From Ashinkailepas kermadecensis (lineage: Eukaryota > Arthropoda > Thecostraca > Neolepadidae), in assembly GCA_034440615.1 (NCBI GenBank), contig JAOTOM010003973.1:62001-126000 (forward strand): DNA of 64,000 bases, in the 5' to 3' direction. A program made the position numbers and the translations under genes. The notes under the pieces were generated by a model, which was given only the letters and a program-made list of their open reading frames with translations, had not been told where the DNA came from and ran no database searches. Of this stretch, positions 48,001 to 56,000 are shown piece after piece. Each line of letters starts with the position of its first letter. Position 1 is the stretch's first letter.

Positions 48001-48477
48001 GGTTCGCAGGGCGGCCGTGAGATGGTGAGTGGCGAGCACCAGCACCAGCGCGGACGGCAGCACGGCCGGCCGCCACAGCGCCACCAGCGGCAGCAGCAGC
48101 GGCGCCACGGGCCTCCGGCCGGCCGTCAGCGCCGACACGGCCAGCTCAAGCGTCACCCACGCCAGTTGGCCGACCACGCGCGCCGCCGCCGCCACCACAC
48201 GCACCGCCACAGGTCGGGCCGGCCATAGCAGCCGACGGGCGGCAGCCAACACGACGCCAGCCGCCCGCAATACGTCCCGGGCACACCGCCACGTCTGACT
48301 GGTCACCTGCACCACCACACGGGCGGCTCGCACCACCACACCGGCGGCCCGCACCACCACACCGGCAGTCCGCACCACCACACGTACCACCACACCGGCG
48401 ACCCGCACCACCACACGGACAGGCCAGCGCAGCACAGGGAGCGGGGCCGGCAGCGCGGGCGGCGCCGTCGGCACCAT
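32873..48477 (-). CDS. OTULIN: OTULIN-like Met1-linkage deubiquitinase with hydrophobic N-terminal extension
   Basis: OTULIN-family peptidase C65/OTU cysteine protease; family members cleave linear (Met1) ubiquitin chains and restrain NF-kB and cell-death signalling. Seven exons (48477-47822, 43890-43768, 42544-42307, 40662-40405, 39646-39500, 37206-37075, 33040-32873) join in phase and give 573 aa. The catalytic domain covers residues of about 330-573: [37 protein letters not shown] (nucleophile Cys362), [25 protein letters not shown], and EDDRHYNV (His568, Asn570). It stops five residues after that His, so the C-terminal PDZ ligand of human OTULIN is absent. Residues 1 to about 160 are Val/Ala/Leu/Arg-rich, with heptads like VVVRAAG and a LLLP..ALVLVLA stretch; this part is not in human OTULIN but recalls the membrane-anchored paralogue OTULINL. 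The start ATG is the first in frame of the open exon; an upstream exon is possible. Confidence 0.92.
33120..33640 (-). repeat. Dispersed repeat, copy B
   Basis: Inverted partner of 3430-4080, with three colinear matching blocks (33125-33205, 33300-33370, 33560-33620). It lies in OTULIN-like intron 6. Confidence 0.6.
33650..36010. other. OTULIN-like intron 6, no exon seen
   Basis: Contains a short array (34434-34530) and a pair of imperfect repeats CTTCCCGTACAGCACACAA (35785, 35842). The GC-rich stretch 35580-35780 has open frames but no splice-consistent exon with family similarity. Confidence 0.4.
34434..34530. repeat. Short tandem repeat, about 32-bp unit, three copies
   Basis: The unit is approximately CTCCCCGAACGGTGATTGAT followed by GACTACCGCG, in OTULIN-like intron 6. 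Confidence 0.75.
36014..36899 (+). mobile_element. 5'-truncated non-LTR retrotransposon with (TAAA)n tail
   Basis: Encodes the C-terminal part of an [40 protein letters not shown], then after a +1 shift near 36225 [20 protein letters not shown] and [20 protein letters not shown]. It ends with ATAAATAAATAAATAAATAA at about 36880-36899. It is inserted in OTULIN-like intron 6, antisense to the gene, close to the exon 6 donors. Confidence 0.85.
36985..37083 (-). repeat. 28-bp tandem repeat copying the exon 6 splice donor
   Basis: Sense units read GGTCTGGAGCAG/GTGGGTGG followed by TTCGGCC. Four donor-like junctions occur at 28-bp steps, the first being the one that keeps the OTULIN frame (37075). 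The fourth, 84 bp on, is also in frame; the second and third are not. Confidence 0.9.
37075..37206 (-). CDS. OTULIN: OTULIN-like exon 6
   Basis: 44 codons: [20 protein letters not shown] then [20 protein letters not shown] and GLEQ. Its acceptor is a TGTGTGC microsatellite ending GTGAG. Its donor GGAGCAG/GTGGGT is repeated three more times downstream at 28-bp spacing. Confidence 0.93.
37210..37250. repeat. (ACACAGC)n microsatellite at exon 6 acceptor
   Basis: The 7-bp unit is repeated about five times. On the minus strand it supplies the TGTGTGC tract directly before GTGAG/AGC. Confidence 0.85.
37635..39345. repeat. 55-bp minisatellite, about 31 copies
   Basis: The unit is GGGGACATGGCGCTGAGACG, CACACACAAGCGTGGCG, TCTGCTGTCAACATGATA. 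Three biallelic-like positions vary among units (GATAG/GATGG, ACATGG/ACACGG, GAGACG/GATACG). Two units are 2-3 bp short (near 38750 and 38802). It lies in intron 5 of the OTULIN-like gene, ending 150 bp from the exon 5 donor. Confidence 0.95.
39500..39646 (-). CDS. OTULIN: OTULIN-like exon 5
   Basis: 49 codons: [20 protein letters not shown] then [20 protein letters not shown]. The MEAVKLHML segment matches the EAVKFLML-type helix of the family. Donor CAACCAG/GTACGTAAG. Confidence 0.93.
39661..39790. repeat. 42-bp minisatellite, three copies, beside the exon 5 acceptor
   Basis: The unit is CACAGTCAGCCCGGCCGCGG, GGTGGTGCACC, GGGGAAGCGGC. It begins about 15 bp upstream (in sense) of the OTULIN-like exon 5 acceptor. 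Confidence 0.9.
40405..40662 (-). CDS. OTULIN: OTULIN-like exon 4 (nucleophile exon)
   Basis: An 86-codon exon, phase 0 at both ends. Contains [20 protein letters not shown] then [13 protein letters not shown] with the catalytic Cys, and [18 protein letters not shown]. Donor CAGCTG/GTGAGT. Confidence 0.95.
40700..42300. other. OTULIN-like intron 3, no exon seen
   Basis: Mostly unique sequence. TTAGTTCTGAC is repeated three times at about 41580-41617. Confidence 0.45.
42307..42544 (-). CDS. OTULIN: OTULIN-like exon 3
   Basis: Acceptor GGCTGTTGCCGCAG, donor AGACAG/GTGGGC. Ser/Ala-rich start, then [20 protein letters not shown] and [18 protein letters not shown], which leads directly into the catalytic fold. 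The acceptor sits 25 bp from the 28-bp array at 42570. Confidence 0.9.
42565..43060. repeat. 28-bp minisatellite, about 17 copies
   Basis: Unit ACTGGTGAGGAACCC followed by ACTGGTGATGGCT. Half-units (14 bp, ACTGGTGA-based) are evident, so it is a 14-bp repeat evolved into a 28-bp dimer. It ends about 20 bp from the exon 3 acceptor of the OTULIN-like gene. Confidence 0.93.
43255..43412 (-). mobile_element. tRNA-derived SINE, full-looking copy
   Basis: Minus strand: GGCGGTAGCTCAGTTGG (A box), anticodon-like ACTCTTAATC as in tRNA-Lys, GGGTTCGAATCTC (B box), body GTGAGAGATTGGCGACGC, and the 3' hairpin module TATATAACC ... ATGCGTCGTAAAAG. Confidence 0.85.
43611..43660 (-). mobile_element. Nano-SINE-like copy, old
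   Basis: GTTATTGTGGCTTAAAGAC, CATCAGCTGCATTGGC, TATATAGCGCCCA. It matches the module at lower identity. No target duplication is visible. Confidence 0.55.
43768..43890 (-). CDS. OTULIN: OTULIN-like exon 2
   Basis: Acceptor GAACTGACCGCAG, donor CCCGC/GTGAGTAG. Encodes [20 protein letters not shown], then [20 protein letters not shown]. Disordered Ser/Pro segment. Phases match exons 1 and 3. Confidence 0.8.
44735..47130. repeat. 2.4-kb minisatellite with 18/22-bp units and a higher-order repeat
   Basis: The basic unit is GACTGTGGTCAGGAGCGG (18 bp) or the GGAAGGAGCGG version (22 bp), plus CTAGAC variants. A mosaic of about 525-535 bp recurs, with starts near 45305, 45840 and 46365; the GACTGTAGTCAGGAACTAGA and ATTATGGTCAGGAGC markers are in the same order each time. 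It fills most of OTULIN-like intron 1. Confidence 0.95.
47575..47835 (-). repeat. 23-bp minisatellite copying the exon 1 splice donor
   Basis: Sense units read GACGGCTCGCTCAC/GTGAGTAC or CTCATGTGAGTAC. The most exon-proximal unit holds the donor used in the gene model (47822/47821). About ten further degenerate units follow in the intron, several keeping a strong GTGAGTAC. Confidence 0.85.
47822..48477 (-). CDS. OTULIN: OTULIN-like exon 1 (N-terminal extension)
   Basis: From ATG 48477 to the donor CTCAC/GTGAGTATC (phase 2). A run of 21-bp repeats (48300-48420) encodes hydrophobic/basic heptads. Then come hydrophobic stretches and an acidic-Ser end ([20 protein letters not shown]). The frame is open 5' of the ATG back to a TGA near 48678, so splicing from an upstream exon is an alternative. 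The donor lies in the last unit of a 23-bp minisatellite. Confidence 0.65.
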
Positions 48478-48689
48478 TGGCCGCACCGCTGTCGACTGGG
48501 CCACCGACGGCCGGTCGGCGCCGCTTGAGAATTTGGCCGCCGGCCAGCCGCCTCTGTTTGGGGCACGCAGTAGCGGCCGGCCGCACAGACTCCGGACATT
48601 GATCGCGGCATCTGTGTGTGCGGTGCGGGGCAACCATCGCGGCACCAGCGTGCCGCCGTACAACGGCACACGTGCTCAACTCAGAATGC

Positions 48690-48905
48690 CTGGAGATATT
48701 CCGCTCCATTGGACAGGTCAAACCAACTATCAGGGAAAGAACTCGTTCCATTGGACAGGTCAAACCAACCATCAGGGAAAGATTTCGCTCCATTTGACAG
48801 GTTAAACCAACTATCAGGGAGGAATTTCGCTCCATTCGACAGGCCAAACCAACCATCAAGGAGATATTTCGCTCCATTGGACAGGTCGAATCAACTATCA
48901 GCGGA
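48690..48905 (-). repeat. 42-bp tandem repeat with CCAAT boxes, 5' of the OTULIN-like exon 1
   Basis: Five units. In gene sense each has ACCTGTCCAATGGAGCG and TTGATAGTTGGTTTG. Each carries a CCAAT motif overlapping an ATG. It lies just upstream of the open part of exon 1, so it may be promoter or 5'UTR. Function is inferred from position only. Confidence 0.75.
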
Positions 48906-49196
48906 GCTATGGTGTTTTTGTTTGCAGTACGCGTTTGCTTCGGGGGAGGGGGCGCAGGAATAGTCTTCCAAAGGTCGGTAGCAAGTCAGTCATTGGTCTG
49001 ATACAGCCTCCCCCCCTACTCATCACGTCCTTGGCCAGCAGGGTTGGACACATGGTCTTGTCCTGGATGCTTATCATCCAGAACATTATCATCTCCGGAA
49101 AATTATCCGCTCTTTTTTTGCAAAAACATTGAATGGAGCTATTCGAAAATTATTGCAAACCTATTGCTGTTTGATAAACATGCTCGAAACTGACTG

Positions 49197-49302
49197 GTTG
49201 GTTGGTTGGTTGGTTGGTTGGTTATTTGGACCTAAGGGGCGCATCGACTGCAATGGTCATACAGCGACCAGATGTGACTGCGATCCTCCTGAGGGACGAC
49301 CC
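49197..49302 (-). mobile_element. Nano-SINE copy 4 (5'-extended, 106 bp)
   Basis: (GGTT)n, then GGGGCGCATCGACTGC and TCATACAGCGACCAG, plus about 35 bp more. CGAAACTGACTG is exactly repeated at 49185-49196 and 49303-49314. Confidence 0.85.
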
Positions 49303-49319
49303 CGAAACTGACTGAGAAG

Positions 49320-50600
49320 TACAAAACGGAGTGATGCAAAACAAAACAGAGTACAAAATTATCCTCTCCGAATTGAAATTCTTCAAAAATGTTTCTCTCC
49401 AAATCAAGGATTCAAACACAGAAGTAAAACCCTGCGTTGATGCTTCACTTAATTTTTGACACAGTGAACAAGAGCTACGGAATGCGAAGACCAGGCCGGT
49501 ACACCGTTCGAAAAATGGCCAGTTCGTGCAGTTGGGTTTCTCCAAATAATTACACACTCCAAAAAACATACCCATTGTGATGTCACATGAAGACCACTTT
49601 GTATGAGTGCACACTCATACATTTGCTTGCTTGCACACTAGCAATTAATGTTTGCCATATCATCATCCAATGGTTATATTTCGGACAAAGGATGGAGCAG
49701 CATGCCTTGTGCCTGTGGGTATACTGCCCTACTCGTGCCCTATGGTGACCTGTTGATGAAAATGGAGCAGCATGCCCGGTACCTGTAGGTTTGCTGCCCG
49801 CACCCGTGCCCTATGGTGGCTTCTGGCTGATACTGGGGTTCACGTTTGGTACTCTTGTCTTGCAATATTGAGTCATTGGCACAAAATCCTGGTGACGTCA
49901 TTGGAAGTAATTGCACATCTGCCACCTCACGTGATGTCATGAGCTCCAGGGATATTCCAAGACCTGCTAGGAGCTGCACAGATAAAGCAACACGATTGGA
50001 AGGCCGGCCTGCCGGCATACACAACGGAAGCTGAACTCCGAACCACTCTGATTGCGCTCTTAATAATACTGAAGATGTCCCCTATGATCGCGAAGTGCGC
50101 TATGGTTTCGTACAGGTGAAATTATAAACGACCATAACATCATGTGCACGTTTTTCTCCAATCCATAAAAATGTTCCGAGCATAACCATTCAAGGTCAAA
50201 GAGCCGGGCAACAAAATACAGGAGGCCCTGCGGCACTGGCAAATCCAGGCACCAAATTTCGCCATCACCCGTCCCACCATACAGCGTCAAGCAGTGGTGG
50301 AGATTTTCAGTCGTCGGAAAATTTCAGGCGGTGCTTTTGCACCACCTTGTGGTTTTTAGGTGTTGCTTTTCCAAAGGCACTCATGTTCAATCTATACAAG
50401 TTGGTGGTTCTCAGCCACACTGTGAGCTCTCCATTCACCAAGGCGCCCAGAACGCGCACGACCGCTACCTTCTCGACGCGCCCAGATGGCACACCGCTAC
50501 CCTCTCGATGCGCCCAGACCGCGCACGACTGCTACCCTCCTCTCAACGCGCCTGACGGGTACGGTGTAGTCGCCTGGCAGAGGCGAGCGGCGGAACAACA
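49320..50600. other. No gene seen
   Basis: No supported exon. A diverged local repeat GGAGCAGCATGCC (49692, 49761) occurs with nearby GTGCCCTATGGTG. Short frames lack motifs. Confidence 0.4.
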
Positions 50601-50609
50601 ACTTGAGCT

Positions 50610-50772
50610 ATCTTACGGCGCATTCTACTGCAAGGCCATATGGCGTCGCCAACCTTAGGATTTGTCACGATTGGTCACGAGTGGACTCAATATTCCTGCC
50701 GGGTGCGGGATTCGAACCCGCGATCCTACCACCGAGAGTCGAACGCCCTACCAATCGAGCTACCACAACCCG
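50610..50772 (-). mobile_element. tRNA-derived SINE
   Basis: Minus strand: GTGGTAGCTCGATTGGTAG (A box), GGGTTCGAATCCC (B box), a CCAATCGTGAC body, and GGCGACGCCATATGG ... ATGCGCCGTAAG module. Same family as 43255-43412. Confidence 0.85.
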
Positions 50773-50829
50773 TGTGGGAGGGTCAGCTCCCTACATTCCT
50801 CAGCGTTCAGCTTCAGTTCCCGGTGAGCT

Positions 50830-51106
50830 AATCACTGGCAGAGTCGGTCCAGGTTGCTTCGCAGTGCTCTTACATCTGCCTGGGTGTCCACTGTCTCATA
50901 AGCCTTGACTTCCTTTGCGGACATAAGGAACCTGATGCGGACGATAGCAGGCAAGTCGTTGACAAAACAGGCAAACAGCAAAGGAGAGAGCAGACCACCC
51001 TCAGGCCACTCAGACATAGCATGCACGCACGCTGAACACTGGCCATTCACAACCACCCGCTGCCGCCTCCTAGACAGACATGATTCTAGTCAAGATAGAG
51101 CCGCAC
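50830..51106 (-). mobile_element. Non-LTR reverse transcriptase fragment
   Basis: RRRQRVVVNGQCSA, GLLSPLLFACFVNDLPAIV and VKAYETVDTQADV correspond to the RT palm region of Jockey/R1-like elements. The catalytic FADD-type box is changed to SAKEV, so the fragment is dead. Confidence 0.75.
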
Positions 51107-51119
51107 CTGAAACACAATA

Positions 51120-52800
51120 GGCAGACTTGAGTTTGTGAATCAGTAATTTATGGCAAACACTCTGAAAACCCGGACTGCAGCATGTGTAGACGGCATTCGT
51201 CTGGGAGCCAGCAGCGGAGTTTCCCCAGCAATCACCAGCCTTGCACAGCGAGTCAGCATTGCATGTTCGGTTTGATTACCACAGCTCAAAGTTGTATACC
51301 AACACACTGAACGCATGGCAACTGGCTAGCACCAAAATGGTCGAGGTTCCGACCCAGCAGGCATTCGGTTTCGCAACGAACGAAATTGTGCGTTGGGAAC
51401 CACCATCCCAGGTGTTGCCTTCGACAATTACATGCCATGGCACCCTCACGAGTGTTCCTAACTAATAGAAAGATGGAACGTCGTCCTCCACAGCCACGCG
51501 CATTCAGGCCATTACGTGTATTCCCAGCCCATATCTCTATTCCAGGTCGGAACATCGGATACATGTCTTCTCGAGATTACTCAATCATATTCCTTACTCG
51601 AATCGTATTCCTTACTCGACTCGAATACCTCCTACCGACCCTGATGCCATGACTATACGGCCAGTTCTTAGCAAGACCTCACAGACACGCATTAGTCACC
51701 TGCACACATTTTATTGCAAGTCTTGCTTTCCGTATAGGTTCTGGTCGCCAATTTCGTCACATTCCGCCTCACGTCACGAGTTCAACTGGGATGCCCTACC
51801 ACCCATCAGTTACGTCAGCATTATTCTCTCCTCGAGTCCAGCTGGGATGACATATCACCCATCAGCGACATCAGCATTTTTGCTCCCGAACCAACTCGAC
51901 TAGCGTGAGGAGACACATAATATCTCGTTTCACTGCACGTCCTCTATGACATTGGCCTACGCACTGGCCATTAATGACGCCCATCTGACACTATTGTGCG
52001 CAAGCAAAGGCCGGCCATTACCTTTCTATTATGGCATTGCTCGGCATTAAGGCGTTCTTCCTGTGGCGTTTCTGTATATTTTTTTGCGCTTTAGGCAACA
52101 TCTTAACATTTTACCCACATCTTTACTTCCGCAGGCGTTTCTGTTTTAGTTGTCTCGCCTCAGGTCAGGTGACGTTTTACTGACACCTGACTTCCTTGCG
52201 AGCGCTTGTGTCTACGATTGATTGCTATTTTGATTGTGATTTGCAGTGCATCTATAAACACGTGACGTTTTACAACACTTTTCCCATCTCTTCGGACAAA
52301 GTAAGACATATGAACTTTTTAAGATAACCTATCTTTAAATGTCACGCGACTGTTCTCATGGACTCATGAATGTTCGGCACATACATGTACTCATCCTTCA
52401 TTTTGAGAGCGTATCCAGCCACCCCTCTAGCAAAAATACATGAGGGCGCCAAATCAGCCAAACCTCTTACTTCGATGTGGCTTGTAACATCGGAGGTCGC
52501 GCTTAGATTACGCAACCTTACGTCATCCAGGGATATCACTTGCTATTTTCCCCATTGCCCAGGAACTTTAAGCTGCGAGACTGAAGAGTTCCGCATGACC
52601 GTGAAGGAAATCAAAGGAAACGGAATGCCCGCAACGCCGGGGACGGGGGTGAAGTTGCGGAAAAACATCCAATAATGGAGTATTTAGAGATGGAGCAAAG
52701 AACGAATGGAAGAAAAGAAAATAGAGAGAAAGAGAATGGACCAAGGAATTCAGAAAAAATAAAATTCTTCATGTTCGGCGGATGGACGAAACATCATTTT
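51120..52800. other. No gene seen
   Basis: Short frames on both strands without motif or splice support. CTGGGATGCCCTACCACCCA-like text at 51788 recurs diverged at 51842 (CTGGGATGACATATCACCCA), with the nearby word TCGAGTCCAGCTGGG. Confidence 0.4.
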
Positions 52801-52822
52801 CACATTGGCCATTTCCCGTGAC

Positions 52823-53019
52823 GTCGGGACCATTGCGGTACAGTGGTGCCACCATCCGCACCGCGTCATCAGCCGCGTCTCCACCCGGCACAGCCTTCAG
52901 TCGGCTACTGGTCTGACACGTCGGGACCACTGCGGTACAGTGGTGCCACCATCCGCACCGCGTCATCAGCCGCGTCTCCACCCGGCACAGCCTGCAGTCG
53001 GCTATTGGTCTGACGACAC
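52823..53019 (-). repeat. 97-bp tandem duplication
   Basis: Two nearly identical units, CGTCGGGACCACTGCGGTAC through TCGGCTACTGGTCTGACA. The duplication includes a candidate terminal exon with its acceptor. Confidence 0.85.
52905..52991 (-). CDS. Possible terminal exon, tandem-duplicated
   Basis: GACTGCAG/GCTGTG opens AVPGGDAADDAVRMVAPLYR and SGPDVSDQ, then TAG. The same 97-bp block is repeated directly downstream (52823-52919) with KAVPGGD... still readable. Confidence 0.35.
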   Translation of the reverse strand, partial: AVPGGDAADDAVRMVAPLYRSGPDVSDQ

Positions 53020-56000
53020 GTCGGGCTGCTTTGGTCAGACGGAGCCGCCAGATGTCAACCGCCCCGTATACTGGGCGGGGAGCAGTGCCGCGTCCGCCTC
53101 ACCTGGGCGGAGAGCACCTCCGGTCCGGCCTCCACCGGCGGACGCTAACTCAACAGTGTAATTGTCACATACCAAGCGGCCTGAAGGCGCAGAGCATACA
53201 ACACATGGATACTGTACATGGGGGGACTACGGGGTGGCGGTGGGGGCTTTAGGACGCATCGACTACATCGGCCATGTAGCGCTACGGGGTGGGAGAGAGG
53301 AATGAACGCACCGTTGGAAACAAATTTAACCTTGGCCTTATGCAGTGCACGACGTATTTTGGACCGGACTGACTGATTATCCGGTTGGTTGGTTGGTTGG
53401 TTATTTGGGCTCAGGGGCGCATCGACTGCGATGGTCATACAGCGCCCAGACTGATTATCCGGGCTTTCCGGCCCGTCAACTGCTTGGTCATTTAGCGCCC
53501 AAATATTTTGTAATATTTTATGATGCCCAAAATAAGATGTGAGTTCCAGACCGGGGAGGGGGTTATGGAGGAAGATGTCCACCAGTGTCATGCCAATCGG
53601 ACAATTAGCGGTCGACGCCCATCCCAAGCCACGGCCGGCGAGAGGCGGTGGGGGTGGGGGTGGGGGTGGGAGCGACACTCACCCGGCGGGCGCGTCTCCG
53701 TCCTCCTGCCACAGCTCCGGGTACTGCTGCACGCCCGTGTGGTCCCACTCGAGGCTGGGCAGGTCCTCGGCGCGCAGCTCCAGACTGGGCGACCGGTGCA
53801 GGCTGGAGCTGGCCGACTGGCTGCGGCTGAGCGGCGGAGGCGGCGGCCGCAGCGCGCCTGGCGGCCGGCCGCTGCTGCCGCCGCCGCTGCCGCGCGGCAC
53901 CGCCGACCAGCCGTGCTCCGGCGAGTCCCACTCGAACGACGCGTCCGTGGCGGGCGAGTCGAGCGGCCAGACGGCGGCGGCGGCGGGCGTGGACGGCTCT
54001 CCGGCCGTTTCGGCCAGCAGGCCGTACTCGGAGGCCGAGTGGCCCAGCCGGCGGGCGGCGGCGCCGGTGGCGCCGGCCGCCGGGTGCGGGAAGTGCAGCG
54101 TCACCAGATTGCTGTCCATCGCCGTCACGTCCAGCTTCAGCACGTCCAGCTGGCCCTCCAGCTGGTCCAGCAGGTCCACGGTGCCGGCGCCGAGCGCGCC
54201 GGCCCAGGACAGGTCGAGGCTCAGCTCGTCGGCGGACGAGTCGAGCGAGCCGGCGCGGCAGAGCCGACTCAGCTCGGACGCGCGCACGTCCACGGCGCCG
54301 CCGCGCTCGGCCGCCTCCAGCAGACGGCGCCGCAGCGCGCCCAGCTCGCCCGGCAGGCTGTGCGCGCGCGGCGATGCCGACGCCGACTGGCTGCTGTCTC
54401 CCGATGTGACGGCCGCCCGGCCGGCCGGCAGGATGGTGCGCCGCCTCAGCTGGCGCGGCTCCGGCGCCCGCACCGACCGGCCGCCCCGCTGCCGACAAAC
54501 AGACCACGGTCAGACTCGTGAGTACGGCAAGCGCCAGCTGCCGACACACAGACCACGGTCAGGCTCGTGAGTACGGCAAGCGCCAGCTGCCGACACACAG
54601 ACCACGGTCAGACTCGTCAATACGGCAGGCGCCAGCTGCCGACACACAGACCACGGTCAGACTCGTCAGTACGGCAGGCGCCAGCTGCCGACACACAGAC
54701 CACGGTCAGACTCGTCAGTACGGCAGGCGGCCCCGCTGCCGACACACAGACCACGGTCAGACTCGTCAGTACGGCAAGCGCCAGCTGCCGACACACAGAC
54801 CACGGTCAGACTCGTCAGTACGGAAGGCGCCAGCTGCCGACACACAGACCACGGTCAGACTCGTCAGTACGGCAGGCCGCCCCGCTGCCGACACACAGAC
54901 CACGGTCAGACTCGTCAGTACGGCAGGCCGCCCCGCTGCCGACACACAGACCACGGTCAGACTCGTCAGTACGGCAGGCCGCCCCACTGCCGACACACAG
55001 ACCACGGTCAGACTCGTCAGTACGGCAGGCGCCAGCTGCCGGACCACGGTCAGACTCGTCAGTACGGCAGGCGCCAGCTGCCGAACAGACCACGGTCAGA
55101 CTCGTCAGTACGGCAGGCGGCCCCGCTGCCGACACACAGACCACGGTCAGACTCGTCAGTACGGCAGGCCGCCCCGCTGCCGACACACAGACCACGGTCA
55201 GACTCGTCAGTACGGCAGGCCGCCCCGCTGCCGACACACAGACCACGGTCAGACTCGTCAGTACGGCAGGCGCCAGCTGCCGACACACAGACCACGGTCA
55301 GACTCGTCAGTACGGCAGGCGCCAGCTGCCGACACACAGACCACGGTCAGACTCGTCAGTACGGCAGGCCGCCCCGCTGCCGACACACAGACCACGGTTA
55401 GACTCGTCAGTACGGCAGGCCGCCCCGCTGCCGACACACAGACCACGGTCAGACTCGTCAGTACGGCAAGCGCCAGCTGCCGACACACAGACCACGGTCA
55501 GACTCGTCAATACGGCAGGCGCCAGCTGCCGACACACAGACCACGGTCAGACTCGTCAATACGGCAGGCCGCCCCGCTGCCGACACACAGACCACGGTCA
55601 GACTCGTCAGTACGGCAAGCGCCAGCTGCCGACACACAGACCACGGTCAGACTCGTCAGTACGGCAGGCGCCAGCTGCGTCTCCGTCAGACCCAATGGCG
55701 CTGTGCTGTGTTTGTACTGGGCGGCTGGGCTCCGCATAGCCACGGCAGTCGATTCGCCCCTAAACCACGGAAACTATCCTGAGTTTTGGGCCAGTTCTGT
55801 GCACAAATACAGACTTGCATAGTTTCCCCAGGGCGTATAAAGCACGGCACCAAGCGCCAGCGCCCATCGGCGGGCGGCATTGGTAGAACTGCAAATCCAC
55901 TAATGCCAGTGAGGTCCTCAAGTAAGTTGTCTCAGCAAATGTATGTCGTGTCACACCATTGAGTTACACAGACGTATTCGGAGCTGAAACAATTCGCTAT

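Noticed and set aside
53520..54570. Two long plus-strand frames over the W-acidic exon
   Set aside because: GC-bias shadows; the plus-strand translation is Arg/Ala/Gly junk, whereas the minus strand has good splice sites and ordered motifs.
54518..55822. Long plus-strand frames with HTDHGQTRQYG repeats
   Set aside because: The 49/51-bp acceptor minisatellite read on the opposite strand; not a gene.
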